From Gavia stellata (lineage: Eukaryota > Chordata > Aves > Gaviiformes > Gaviidae), in contig NC_082599.1 in the NCBI RefSeq assembly GCF_030936135.1, forward strand, positions 1,536,847-1,600,846: a stretch of 64,000 nt of DNA. Reading direction: 5' to 3'. Within the stretch, counting starts at the first letter, position 1; each line of letters begins with the position of its first letter. The translations under genes and the position numbers were made by a program. Positions 1 to 41,700 of this stretch are shown here, piece after piece. The notes beneath the pieces are model-generated. The model was not told where the DNA came from and did no database searches. It worked only from the letters and a program-made list of their open reading frames with translations.

Positions 1-52
1 TTTCCCAAAAAAATCCCCTTAACTCTGCCCCTCCCGGCTTTGGGCCACTCAC

Positions 53-240
53 GCGGTGACGAAGTCGAGCACGGCGGCGGTGGTGGCCCTGGCGATGGCT
101 TGGACGGCGAGGACATCGCGGCAGCCGTAGGTGTCCCCGCAGTGAGCGTAGACCCCCACCAGTGTCACCTCCTCGGGGGCCTCCTGGGCGATGGCCCGGG
201 CCAGCGCCAGGGCTCCGGGGTCCGTGGGGCCGCACGCCGG
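53..240 (-). CDS. DSD: DSD coding exon 3, frameshift near its 5' end
   Basis: The acceptor AG lies at 242-241 and the GTGAGT donor at 52-47. Joined to exon 2 the exon starts AGVRP, then needs one C fewer in a run of four before the conserved [17 protein letters not shown] frame resumes. The rest is open to the donor and contains [13 protein letters not shown]. Further exons would lie before position 1. Confidence 0.82.
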
Positions 241-3134
241 CTGCCGGCCAGGAGAAGGGTCCGAGTGTGGCTCGGGGGGTGTGGGGGCTTTGGGGGGGGG
301 GGCTTTGATGCCCCATGTTGGGTGAGATGGTGGGGCTGGAGGCTTGGGGGGGATGTGGGGTGTCACCCCCCCATGGAGCATCCTGGGGGTGGGTGGGTGA
401 AGATGGGGTTTGGGGGGGGTGTAGCTGAAATGTCCCATCGTGGGGGCTTTGGGTCACCTCTGCCCCATGGAGCACCCTTTAAGAATGACTTGGGGGGGGG
501 GGCTTAAATGTCCCACCCTGGTTGAGCTGGGGGGTATATGGGGTGTCCCTGCCCCATTGAGCATCACGCGGTGGGTGGATGAAAATGGGGTTCGAGGCGG
601 GGGGGGGGGTTAAATGGCCCATCATGGGGGCTGGGGGGCTTTAGGGCACCTCTCCCCATGGAGCATCCTTGAAGAATGACTTTTGGGGGGGCTTAAAGTC
701 CCATCCTGGTTGGAGAGGGTGGAATGGGGGGGCCTGGTGTGTCCTTCCCCAATGGAGCATCCTTGAAGAACAACTTTTTGGTGGGGGTGGGGGTTCAGGG
801 GGACATGGGGGGGTCCCTCCCCATGGACCATCCCTGTGGTGGGTGGGTGAAGATGGGGTTCGAGGCGGGGGGGCTTAAATGCCCCATCAGAGGGGCTTTG
901 GGGCTTTGGGGCACCTCTCCCCATGGAGCATCCTTGAAGAACGACTTTGGGGGGGTGTCTTAAACACCCCACCCTGGTTGAGCTGGGGGGGTTCGGGGGG
1001 GAACAGGGAGCACCCCACCCATATCTCATCCCCCACCGAGCACCCGGGGAGGAAAGCACCCTTGCAGAAGCCGCGTGACACCCATCTCCCCCCCAGCCCC
1101 GAGCCCCACAGCACCCCGGCGTGGGGTGCACGGGGGGGGGTCACCTACCCCGGCCGCTGCCGCAGTCCAGCTTGAGCCAGAGGAGCCGGCGCTGGCCGGG
1201 GGGGCAGCGGGTGCCGGCGCAGCAGGGCCGGGGCGCGGGGGCAGTCGAGGAGGAGCTGGAAGGCCCCGAGGCGCTGGGCCAGCGCCGCGCACTCCCCCAG
1301 GGGCGCCCCCGGCAGCGGGTGGGCGCAGAGGATGTCGTCGAAGCCCCCCGCCGCCAAGAACCGCGCCTCGGCCAAGGTGGAGACGGCGATGCCCCGGCGG
1401 GTGCCGCCCGTGGCCAGTTCGGCACCTTCGCTGGGGGGGGTGAGGGTGGGGGGGGGGTGGGGGGGGTGCTGGGGGGTGCTGGGGGGATACTGGTGGGATA
1501 CTGGGGGGGATACTGGGGGGATACTGGGGGGATGCTGGGGAGGATGCTGGGGGGATACTGGGGAGGAAACTTCGGAGGATACTGGGGGGATACTGGGGGG
1601 ATGCTGGGGAGGATGCTGGGGGATACTGGGGGGATACTGGGGGGATACTGGGGGGATACTGGGGACCATGCTGGGGGGATGCTGGGGAGGATGCTGGGGG
1701 GATGCTGGGGAGGATACTTCGGAGGATACTGGGGGGATACTGGGGACTATGCTGGGGGGATGCTGGGGGATGCTGGGGAGGATGCTGGGGGGATGCTGGG
1801 GGGATACTGGGGACTATGTTGGGGGGATACTTGGGGGGATGCTGGGGAGGATGCTGGGGGGATGCTGGGGGGATACTGGGGAGGATACTGGGGGATACTT
1901 GGCGGGATACTGGGGAGGATGCTGGGGGGATACTGGGGGGATACTGGGGGGATACTGGGGGGATACTGGGGACCAGCTGGGGGATGCTGGGGAGGATGCT
2001 GGGGGGATGTGGGGAGGATACTTCGGAGGATACTGGGGGGATACTGGGGACTATGCTGGGGGGATGCTGGGGGATGGGGGATGCTGGGGAGGATGCTGGG
2101 AGCTGGGATACTGGGGACTATGTTGGGGGGATACTTGGGGGGATGCTGGGAGGATGCTGGGGGAATGCTGGGGGACTGGGGGATACTGGGAGGATACTGG
2201 GGATGGGGGATACTTGGGGCGGATAGCTGGGGAGGATGCTGGGGGGATGCTGGGGAGGATACTGGGGAGGATACTGGGGAGGATACTGTGACTGGGGACT
2301 GATGCTGGGGGATGCTGGGGATGCTGGGAGGATACTGGGGGGATTACTGGGGGATACTGGGGAGGATACTGGGGACTATGCTGGGGGATGCTGGGGGATG
2401 CTGGGGAGGATGCTGGGGAGGATACTGGGGAGGATTACTGGGGGGATACTGGGGAGGATACTGAGGGGATGCTGAGGGGATACTAGGGACTATACTGGGG
2501 GATGCTAGGGGATGCTGGGGGGATGCTGGGGGGGACGCTGGGGGGACACTGGGGGGATACTGGGCACTATGCTGGGGGATGCTAGGGGATGGCTGGGGAG
2601 GATGCTGGGGCATACTGGAGGGGATGCTGGGAGGATGCTGGGGCCTATGCTGGAGGGATACTGGAGGATGCTGGGGAGTGCTGGGGGATATTGGGGGGAA
2701 TGCTGGGTGATGCTGGGGGGATGCTGGGGGGTGCCAGGGAGGATGCTGGGGGATACTTGGGGGATGCTGGGGAATGCTGGGGGGGATGGTGGGGGATGCT
2801 GGGGGGTGCTGGGGAGATGCTGTGGGATACTGGGAGGAGGATGCTGGTGGGGAAGGCAGGGGACACACTGGGCGGGTGCTGGGGAGGATGCTGGGGGGAT
2901 ACTGGGGAGAGATGCTGGTGGGGAAGGTGGGGGGTGCCGGGGAGGATGCTGGGGGAGAATGGGGGGATTTTGGGGGACACACTCACAGTGTCTTGTGGGT
3001 TTTGACGTGGGGGCGCAGGCGGAGGCTGAGGGCCTGGCAGCGCTCCCACATGCGCTCAGCGTTGCGCCGCATCGTCGCCTGGTCCAGGGTCAGCGCCGGG
3101 GTGGGCAGCAGCTCCAGGGGGCTCCCAGGCACAT
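53..3134 (-). CDS. DSD: D-serine dehydratase, eukaryotic type (partial gene, first three coding exons, apparent frameshifts)
   Basis: This gene resembles the PLP- and zinc-dependent eukaryotic D-serine dehydratase (alanine-racemase-like fold) that turns D-serine into pyruvate and ammonia. Three exons on the minus strand (2987-3134, 1149-1430, 53-240) have proper splice sites. Together they give the N-terminal part of the protein, including the PLP-lysine motif RPHVKTHKT and the conserved stretch [13 protein letters not shown]. The zinc ligands and C-terminal part lie before position 1. The reading frame is broken once in each exon, always at a C-run: one base too few in exon 1 and one too many in exons 2 and 3. 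If each is corrected by a single base, all splice phases agree. This fits either consensus errors in homopolymers or a decayed gene. The conserved protein between the breaks argues for a gene that is, or recently was, functional. Both introns are packed with G-rich repeats. Confidence 0.85.
350..990. repeat. Long-unit tandem repeat in DSD intron 2
   Basis: About three degenerate copies of a roughly 190-280 bp unit. Landmarks recurring in order are CCCCATGGAGCATCCTTGAA, GGGGGGGCTTAAATG, CCCACCCTGGTTGAGCTGGG and GGTGGGTGAAGATGGGGTT. The array fills most of the intron between exons 2 and 3. Short open frames in it are by-products of the repetition. Confidence 0.75.
1149..1430 (-). CDS. DSD: DSD coding exon 2, frameshift in C7 run
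   Basis: An AG acceptor at 1432-1431 and a GTAGGT donor at 1148-1143 bound the exon. It reads [20 protein letters not shown] in one frame, then switches frame at seven C near 1204-1198, after which [11 protein letters not shown] follows in the other frame. Six C would restore one frame. The first part matches the substrate-pocket half of the alanine-racemase-like N-terminal barrel of the family. Confidence 0.82.
1440..2960. repeat. G-rich minisatellite filling DSD intron 1
   Basis: About 1.5 kb of short units of roughly 15 bp alternating GGATACTGGGG and GGATGCTGGGG, with slow sequence drift towards 2960. The plus strand holds G-runs of four or more every 8-12 bases throughout, so G-quadruplex formation is expected. 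The DSD transcript carries the C-rich complement. Long open frames here (rich in G, W, Y, D, M) have no coding character. Confidence 0.95.
2987..3134 (-). CDS. DSD: DSD coding exon 1 (start codon and PLP-lysine motif)
   Basis: The ATG at 3134-3132 begins MCLGAP. The conserved frame then continues as [13 protein letters not shown] and ends with [10 protein letters not shown] before a GTGAGT donor at 2986-2981. Moving from the ATG frame to the conserved frame requires one extra C in a run of five C near codon 6. With that correction the first lysine of HVKTHK falls at residue 45, the PLP-lysine position I recall for the chicken enzyme. The exon may start slightly upstream, because a possible acceptor AG lies at 3143-3142. 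Confidence 0.8.
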
Positions 3135-3194
3135 GTTGGTGCTGCGGGGGGGCAGGGAGCCGAGGGGGAGCCTGCCCGGCACCCAGTCCTGCCC

Positions 3195-3390
3195 CCAAAC
3201 CTGCACCCACCCTGCACCCAGCCTTGCACCCACCCTGCACCCACCATGCACCCACTGTCCCCCCAACCTGTACCCACCATGCACTCACCCCCCAAAAAAC
3301 CCGCACCCACCTTGCACCCACCCTGGACTCATCCTGCATCCACACCTGCACCCACCTTGCACCCATACCTGCACCCACCCCACCCCTGTG
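3195..3390. repeat. Short tandem repeat upstream of DSD
   Basis: Units of about 10-12 bp around CCTGCACCCA and CCATGCACCCA, repeated around 15 times just upstream of the DSD start codon. Confidence 0.85.
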
Positions 3391-3574
3391 GGCACGGAGG
3401 TGGCTGCTGTGGGTCCCTGCGCCCTGGGTGGGGATTGGGGTCTGGGGGCCGGTGGGCTGAGCCCCCCCCCCCCCCCCAGGTCCCGGCACTGAGGGGTGGT
3501 TTGGGTGGGGACGGTTCTGGGGCAGCTCAGGGGGGTCCCCCCCGTACTGGGCACAGACCCCGGGGGTGCCCTTG

Positions 3575-4045
3575 GTCTCAGCTGGAGACTGGGACTGGGA
3601 CACCTGGGACAGGGACAATGGGAACAGGGACATATGGGACTGGGACACCTGCGTCACCTCAGACAGGGACACTGGGAATGGGGACACCCGGGTCTGGGGC
3701 ACCTGGGACTGGGGACACCTGCGATAGGGACACCTGGGACACCTGTGGGACATATGGGACTGGGACACCTGGGAGGGGGACACCTGGGAGAGGGACACCT
3801 GAGCCCCCATGGGAATGGGACACATGGGACTGGCACACCTGGCATAGGGACATATGGGACAGGGACACCTGGGTCACCTGGGGCAGGGATATTGGGAACA
3901 GGGACACCTGGGACTGGAACATACGGAACGGGGACACTGGGAACAGGGACAATTAGGACTGGGACCTGTGGGAATGGGAAACCTGGGACTGGGACACCTG
4001 GGTCAGGAACACCTGGGACTGGGACACTGGGAACGGCCACCTGGG
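3575..4045. repeat. Minisatellite, GGGACACCTGGGACT-type
   Basis: Intergenic array with units of about 15-16 bp (variants of GGGACACCTGGGACTG and GGGACATATGGGACTG), between DSD and NBEAL2. From 4046 to 4499 I see no gene or repeat. Confidence 0.9.
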
Positions 4046-4499
4046 CCCAAGATGGGGGACAGGGACACGCGTCCAGGCCCAGGTGGGATAAGGACATCCA
4101 AGCCCTCCAGCGGGGTCACCTCGGTGTCCCCACCAACACCCGGGACACCCACCACAAGGCTGTTGGGGGCGCAGGTCCTGGTGGCACCCTGAGCACCCAT
4201 CCCTCTCCCCGCCCACCTGTCCATCTGTCCATCCATCCCGCCGTCCGGTGCTGCAGTGGCTCCCGGCTCAGCTCCGGTGGCTCCGGTGGCCCCTCCATGT
4301 GATGCCGTGGCACCCGCAGCCAGCCTTGGCCGGGGACAGAGGTTGCTGCCAGCCATGGGGGCCCCCCCGAGGGTGGCAGGGGCAGGGGAGGACACAGGCG
4401 CTGCGGCTGGGGACACTCAGCTTCCCCGGGACAGCACGGGGACAGCCTGCCAGCTCACTGGGGACAGCGGCCATCTACATAGTCCGGTGCCCGTGGCGG

Positions 4500-5430
4500 G
4501 ATGAGGAAGGACGGCTGAGACCTTGCATGCTCGTGCTACATGTGCATGGGGCTGCTGAGACCTCCCGTGCTTGTGACACGTGGGTGGGTGGCTGCTGAGA
4601 CCTGGCACGTTCATGACACGTGGGCACAGAGCTGTTGAGGGCTGAGGCCGCACGTGCTCGTGACACGTGCGCCCACGGCTGCTGAGAGCCCAGCTGCCCC
4701 GTGCTCGTGACACGTGGGTGACGGCTGCTGAGCCCCCCCTGCTCACGACATGGGGTGCATGGCTCTTGAGGCCCCCCACAGTCCTAATATGCGATTGCAT
4801 GGCTGCTGAGACCTCCCATGCTCATGACATGCGGATAAATGGCTGCTGAGATCCCCCCATGCTTGTGACAGATGGGTGTATGGCTGCTGAGACCTCCCAC
4901 ACTCATGACATGTGTGCATACAGATGCTGAGACCCCCCCCACATGCATGACACCTGGATACAGGGCTACTGAGACCCCCCCATGCTCGTGACACATGGGT
5001 GCACAGCTGTTGACACCCCCCCCCCCATGCTCATGACATGTGGGTGCATGACTGCTGAGACCCCACCATGCTTGTGACACGTGGGTGCATGGCTGCTGAG
5101 ACCCCCCCACTCGTGACACATGGGGATAAGGATGCTGAGACTCCCCCCCATTCATGACACGTGGGTGCACAATTACTGAGACCCCCCCGACTCATGACAA
5201 TGTAGCTACACAGCTGTTGAGACCCCCCTACGCTCGTGACACATGGTTGCACGGCTGCTGAGACCCCCCCCCACTTGTGACATGAAGCTGCACAGTTGCT
5301 GAGACCCCCCCACGCTCGTGACATGTGGGTTTACAGCTGCTGAGACCCCCCACACTCATGACATGAAGCTGCATAGTTGCTGAGACCCCCCCACACTCAT
5401 GACATGTAGGTTTACAGATGCTGAGCGCCC
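4500..5430. repeat. About 41-bp minisatellite between DSD and NBEAL2
   Basis: Roughly 22 units built on GCTGCTGAGACCCCCC, then CATGCTCGTGACACGTGGGT. The early copies (4570-4720) keep an intact CACGTG core, while later copies drift to CATGTG or CACATG. Open frames in several phases come from the periodicity. Confidence 0.92.
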
Positions 5431-5779
5431 CCCCCCGCACACATGGGGTCCATGCCTGGTGAAACATGCCCCCCCCGCCCCCATGCCCTGTGGGTGAATG
5501 GCTGCTGAGCCCCCCCAACACTCATGACACGTGTGTCCCCATGTCCCAGCTGGCCGGGTCCTGCCGTGGGGGGGGTCCCGCTGGCCCCCTGCCCGGAGCA
5601 CAGCCTGTGCTGGGATGGCCCCGCTATGTAGGGCAGGCGGAAAGGGCCCCGAAAACACCGGGAAGGGGGGGACACGGAGGGGGGGGGAGAACACACCGGG
5701 GGTGACACCAGGAGGGGGGTGACCCCGGGAGGGGACACCCCCCCATCCGGCGCGGGGCAGACAAGGGTCTTGCAGACGT

Positions 5780-6206
5780 TGATTTCCCATAGATATATTA
5801 TTATTAATTTTTTTTTCTGTAAAAGATCTAAAAATGGATAGAAAAAAAAAAAAGGGGGGAGGGGGGACACACCGGCCGGCTCCTGGCCAGCGGGCACGGC
5901 GCGGGGGGACACGGGGGACGTGGCACCCCCCTTCCCAGCGAGGGGTCCCCGCCTCCTCCTCGCCCCCATCCCTTTGCGGGAAGGGGGGACACGTCCTCCT
6001 AAAATTGGGGGGGGGGCAATTCTGTGCCCCCCACCCCACCAGGGGCTGGATAAGGCCACGGGCGATGGGCTGAGCAGGCAGCGTGGGGCTCTGTGCCCCC
6101 CCTGGCTTTGTGGGGCGCAGGGGTCCCCCCCTGCTCCTCACTCCGTGCCGGGGGGGGCGCGGGGCACCCTGGGTGGGTGGTGGGTGGTGGGTGGGTGGGT
6201 GCCAGC
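5780..6206 (-). other. NBEAL2: Probable NBEAL2 3' UTR and polyadenylation region
   Basis: On the minus strand, about 400 bases after the NBEAL2 stop, an AT-rich stretch interrupts the GC-rich sequence (5786-5850). It contains AATATA and AATAAT hexamers but no canonical AATAAA. I infer that the transcript ends near 5780-5800. No coding sequence is seen here. Confidence 0.4.
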
Positions 6207-37491
<31,285 letters not shown>

Positions 37492-37703
37492 GCCGGGCCG
37501 GCACGGCTCGGTACGGCACGGCGGGCAGCTCCGCCCCCCCCCATCGCTGGGCCCTCCCCCAGGTATGGGCGGGGGGGGGCGGTGACAGGGCTCCCCCCCC
37601 CCCGGTACCTGCTGCTGCCGATCGATGCGCTCGGCGCTGGATGGGTTGCACCTGTAGCGCATGCGCAGTTGGGTTGTACGGCGTGTGGGGAAGAGGGAGG
37701 AAG
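37492..37703. promoter_or_regulatory. Divergent promoter shared by NBEAL2 and CCDC12
   Basis: Only 212 bases separate the two start codons. The segment is GC- and CpG-rich, lacks a TATA box and contains GC boxes (GGGCGGGG near 37568), an NRF1 palindrome and a YY1 site at the CCDC12 start. Both 5' UTRs must lie inside it unless upstream non-coding exons exist. Confidence 0.8.
37657..37666. promoter_or_regulatory. NRF1 binding site
   Basis: GCGCATGCGC, the exact palindromic core bound by NRF1, within the divergent promoter 38 bases before the CCDC12 start codon. It is typical of housekeeping CpG-island promoters. Confidence 0.75.
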
Positions 37704-37711
37704 ATGGCGGC
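37701..37711 (+). promoter_or_regulatory. CCDC12: YY1 motif overlapping the CCDC12 start codon
   Basis: AAGATGGCGGC matches the strong YY1 consensus, which often sits at the start of translation just after the TSS. This supports a transcription start shortly upstream of 37700 on the plus strand. Confidence 0.7.
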
Positions 37712-37820
37712 GCCCGCCGGTGCGGTAGAGGCGGAGGAAGGTCCGGCTTTGGGGAGGCTGGAGGAGGAGGCGCGGCGGCGGCGGGAGAGGCTGCGGGCCC
37801 TGCGGCAGCGCACGCTTCAG
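37704..37820 (+). CDS. CCDC12: CCDC12, first coding exon (partial gene)
   Basis: CCDC12 is a small coiled-coil, cwf18-family protein associated with the spliceosome in the nucleus. The exon encodes 39 residues beginning MAAPAGAVEAEEGPALGRLE, followed by EEARRRRERLRALRQRTLQ. The GRLEEEA and RRxERLxALR core matches the N-terminus of the mammalian protein, with a longer Ala/Glu-rich start here. The exon ends CAG before a GTCGGC donor at 37821, a weaker donor than usual. The ATG sits in a YY1 site. The following exons, which should encode a charged KxKHLREEEEE-type segment, were not found up to 64000, so intron 1 appears to exceed 26 kb. The head-to-head arrangement with NBEAL2 is also that of mammals, which supports both identities. 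Confidence 0.88.
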
Positions 37821-37884
37821 GTCGGCGAGGGATTGGGGGTGTGAGGTGTTTGGGGTGGGTGGTAGAGGGGTGTGAGGGTGTGGG

Positions 37885-38165
37885 GTGGGCCGCGGTGGGG
37901 GTGGGCAGAGAGTCTGAGGTGGGCCTGAGGATGTTGGGGGGCTACAGAGGGTCTGGGGTGGGCCTGGGGATGTGGGGGCAGAGGGTCTGGGGTGGGCCTG
38001 GGGATGTTGGGGGGCTACAGAGGGTCTGGGGTGGGCCTGGGGATGTGGGGGCAGAGGGTCTGGGGTGGGCCTGAGGATGTTGGGGGGCTACAGAGGGTCT
38101 GGAGTGGGCCTGGGGATGTGGGGGCAGAGGGTCTGGGGTGGGCCTGCGGATGCGGGGGGGGCAGA
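37885..38165. repeat. CCDC12: G-rich minisatellite in CCDC12 intron 1
   Basis: About seven units of 34-38 bp (GGGTCTGGGGTGGGCCTGGG then GATGTGGGGGCAGA), alternating with a variant containing GATGTTGGGGGGCTACAGA. The dimer period is about 72 bp. Confidence 0.9.
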
Positions 38166-38770
38166 AGGCCTGGAGAAGGGGTTACAGGTGTAGGAGAGAT
38201 TGGGGAGCAGGGGGGGTGGGAGGGAGCTGGGGATATTGTGGATGGGGGGGTTAGGAGAAGTTGGGGGACGGGAGTGTGGGGCGAGCCTGGGGGTGTCGTC
38301 TGGTGGGGGCTGTGGGGTGGGAGGAGCGGGAGAGGCCTGGAGACCCAGGCTGGAGGGGGGGTCCTGGGGGTGGGGAGGGGTCTGGGGCAGAGAGGAGGGG
38401 GTAAAGGGGGAGCCTGGGGGGGCTGGGAGGGCCTGAGGGTAGGGAGGTGTCGGTCAGGGTGAAGTGGGGGTTCAGGGGGGCTTGGGGAAGGCTGAGGGGT
38501 CTGAGGCCGCCAGGCTGGGGGTGCTGGGCGCAGCGAGGGGTTCGGGTTATGGGGGCAAGGGGGAGGGCTGGTGTCTGGTGGGGTGGGCAGGGTTGGGATG
38601 GGTATGGGGTGGGGGAGAGGAAGAGCAGGGAGGAGTGGGGCAGAGGGGGTCCCCCACTGCGGGGAAGGGGACGGGGGGTAAGAGGGATGCAAGAAAAGGT
38701 AAGGGTGCAAGCACTGGAGGAGGGGGTTTGGGATTTGGGTGATGCCCCGGTGACGGTACTGGGTCTCTGG
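38166..38770. other. CCDC12: G-rich stretch of CCDC12 intron 1
   Basis: Strongly G-skewed non-template strand downstream of the CpG-rich promoter, not clearly tandem. No gene is seen. Confidence 0.6.
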
Positions 38771-41700
38771 GGTCCGTCCTGGCTCCGTAAGACCTCCTCT
38801 TGCTCTTCTGTTCTGCCTTTGCCATGCTGCCCCTGGTCTTTGCTAAACCCCCCCCTCGTGTGATTAAGCCTCTTGATTTTTCCGTGTTATCTCTCCTGTT
38901 CGCTGTGTTTGCATCACGTCTGAAATCCAGGCCGCAACCTGGGTTTGGTAGCGAGGATGAAACCAGAGGTTCACCCCGGGGTTAATTAATAAATGTTACA
39001 TTTCTCTGCCGCTTTCGGGGCCGCAAACTTCTCTTCCATACAGACATGGAGATCCGATTGCCTTTACTGCAGGCTTAAGGATGCTGAGGAACCGGCTCTG
39101 TTACCTGACCAAAGCCAGGGCCAAGCGGGTCCGTAAATTGGGATTTTCTTCTCGGATGTGTGCACTGCGGATGGTGCGGCAGGCTCCTCGCTCAGCCTCG
39201 GAGGAATTCACTGTCGTTATTGTAAATCTTGTGTTGCAGAAGGTGCTGCCGGCAGGAAAATATCTGGGATCGGTTCTTAAGGAGTTTACCTGAAAAGTTT
39301 TGCGGTGGGTTGAATTCTCACCCAAAAAACTCCTGTTATTTTACCCGGCTGTCCTTGTTGCCTCTGCAAATGCTGAGCTCAGAATATTAAAATAGAGAAT
39401 TTTTTTTTTTTTATTGGGGGTGAAAGAAGGATGGAGTAAACTTGGCAATTAATACCTCGGCAGCGCCTACTGAGGAAGGCGGCTGCGCTCCAACATGTCT
39501 CGGCGTGTCCTGGTATTGCTTAATTCTCCTCTTTTGGGCTAGTAAGGCGGCACTAGCTCTGCTCCCTTCTGCCACGTCACCCTGAATTTGTTGATCTAGG
39601 TTAGCACAGTCCACTAACATGGCAAGATGTCTCGTCCCTCCGCTGAGGGACCTTCTCTTGGGGTTATTAACGAGAGCTGTGACTTTGGTGGGCAGGCTAA
39701 GTGCGTTCTGCTGCATCTCTTGCCTTGATGTTCGTTATTACTGGAGAGCTGAGCTTTCTGAAAGGGGAAAGTGGGATACAGCCCCATGCCCAGCCTTACT
39801 GAGAAGAAAAGCTGTGGAAAAGAAAAGCGCTTTCCTTTCTTTTCTGCCCCGACTGGCAAATTTAGATGGAGCGAGATGGAGCAGTTGTGGAGGGTTTAGC
39901 ACATGGGGTGTTGTTCTTACCTGCTTTATTGCTGTGGTTTTTTTAATTTTGTGTGAGATTTTCTGACTCGGTCCCTGTGAGGACTCAAGCTGTTCTTACT
40001 TCTTTTCCACGAGTAGTATCTCATGCGCAGTACCGGCGTACTGCGCCTTCGAGGGTGATGCCCGGTAGCTCATGATGGCTCCTGGTAGACTTGTCCTGGT
40101 GAGTTTGTCCAAGCCTTTCTAAATCCTTTTTTACTCTTGGCTTTTGCAGCCTCCTGAGACAGAATTTCACCGTTTAATGACAAAACTACCTCCTTTGGTT
40201 TTAAACCCATTAAATGGAAGTTGCCTTGGGTGCTCTCTCACACAGCCCTTGTGAGAAACACAAAACAATCGTTCCTGTTTATGATTTTGTAGCGCTCTCG
40301 GTTTCTCTTCCAGATTCAAGCTGTGATCTGTGAAGTCTGTCCTCATACACATATCTCTCTGAATAAACTCAGTGACTTTCCCTGAGCGCTGGGATGCCAT
40401 GAGGGGATCCGGCACTGCGCGTCTGGCTCAGGCGATGGGGCGCTCGTGGGCTTACAGCGCTGGCAAACAAATTTCCTGTCGTTTTTTTTTTTCCCCTATA
40501 TTCCCACTTTGGCCATACGAGCCTGTCTTCAACCGTTGAAGCTCAGCTACTTTTTCCAGTCCTGTCAGTCTCAGCTGAGACCTTTCCCCGCAGCAGAGCT
40601 CGTTGGGAGCCCCTTCCCAGTGCCGGAATTATCCCCCCCCACCATGTGCATTGCTTTACATCAGGCTCTGAATTTCACTTGTCTTATTGCTCAGTTGGGT
40701 GTGATTTTACAACCCTTCTGCCAGCCGTCGTTGGATTTCCTTGTGAGTGATCTCACCTGCGAACGCTGTCATGTAACTAGTCGGGTCTTTCCCCAGGCTT
40801 TTGTGGTGCTTGCAACGGCCCAAACCCCGGCAGAGGGTGTGGGGGATAGAGGAGAGGAGGGGACCCACCGATCTTTGCCTGCGGCTGTGAAAAGCCGCTT
40901 TGGCGTTTGCAGGAGAGAAGGCGCTGCGCTTTCTGCTGCGTTTCTGTACGTTTAGGGAATGGCTACTTAAGATCCGACAAGGAGCCTCCTTCAGTTCAGG
41001 AATTCTCCGCAAATTGCACAATGTGCTCAATTTTCACGGGAAGGTGACGCTCATCTTTTCCCAATCGGTGAGGAAACAAGCGAGGTAATACCCAAACAGG
41101 CAAAAACTCAACGGATGATCTTGTGCTTTCTGCTGTGCTTACCCGACCTGTCGCGCTGCCTTTTATTGATCGCCGGCAAATGGGGTTTTTACTCAATAAA
41201 AAGTGTGTTTGAGTTCTGGGCATAATTTACGTTTGAGAAACGTCAGTCACCACTTGCTTATACAAATGTGCCTAAAACAGTATGCAAGCTGATGTTGGAT
41301 TCCTAACCTCAAGGTATGGCCTTGGCATCAGCAGAGTTTGCAATGTAGAGGATCAGGTACGGTATCAGAGAGGCCGTTTCCCTCCTAAATTTACATAAAA
41401 TTATCTTTCAGCAGCAAGCAATTGAATTGTGGACCCTAACTTGTTGGCATATTGAATATTGCTTCCTGCTCTGGCAAAAACCATATTTTTGAATTGTGTA
41501 ACTTTAATCTTGGTTTGTAAGCTTTCCTCTCTTCTTCCCCCTCCTCCCCTAAGAAAATCAAATCAAAATATCTTGCAGCAGTTGCTTACTAAGCTCACGA
41601 AACTGCTGAACAGTCTGGAGAGCTAAAGGGCTGCTCGCCTTTGAATTGCCAGCCTGTAGCTGAAACGCCCAAACCCCATCTTTTTGTGTGACCCACTCAG

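Noticed and set aside
1121..2302. 393-codon plus-strand frame rich in Gly, Trp, Tyr and Asp
   Set aside because: It is the G-rich minisatellite of DSD intron 1 running into antisense of DSD exon 2. No coding character.
39411..39716. 101-codon minus-strand frame with a non-repetitive composition
   Set aside because: Looked at as a possible gene or retroelement remnant, but no motif is recognised and there are no convincing splice sites or flanks. Left as intron.
40020..40110. Possible small nucleolar RNA or structured element around the CATGCGCAGTACC hairpin
   Set aside because: An inverted pair (GCAGTACCGGCGTACTGC) is visible, but there are no clear C/D or H/ACA boxes.
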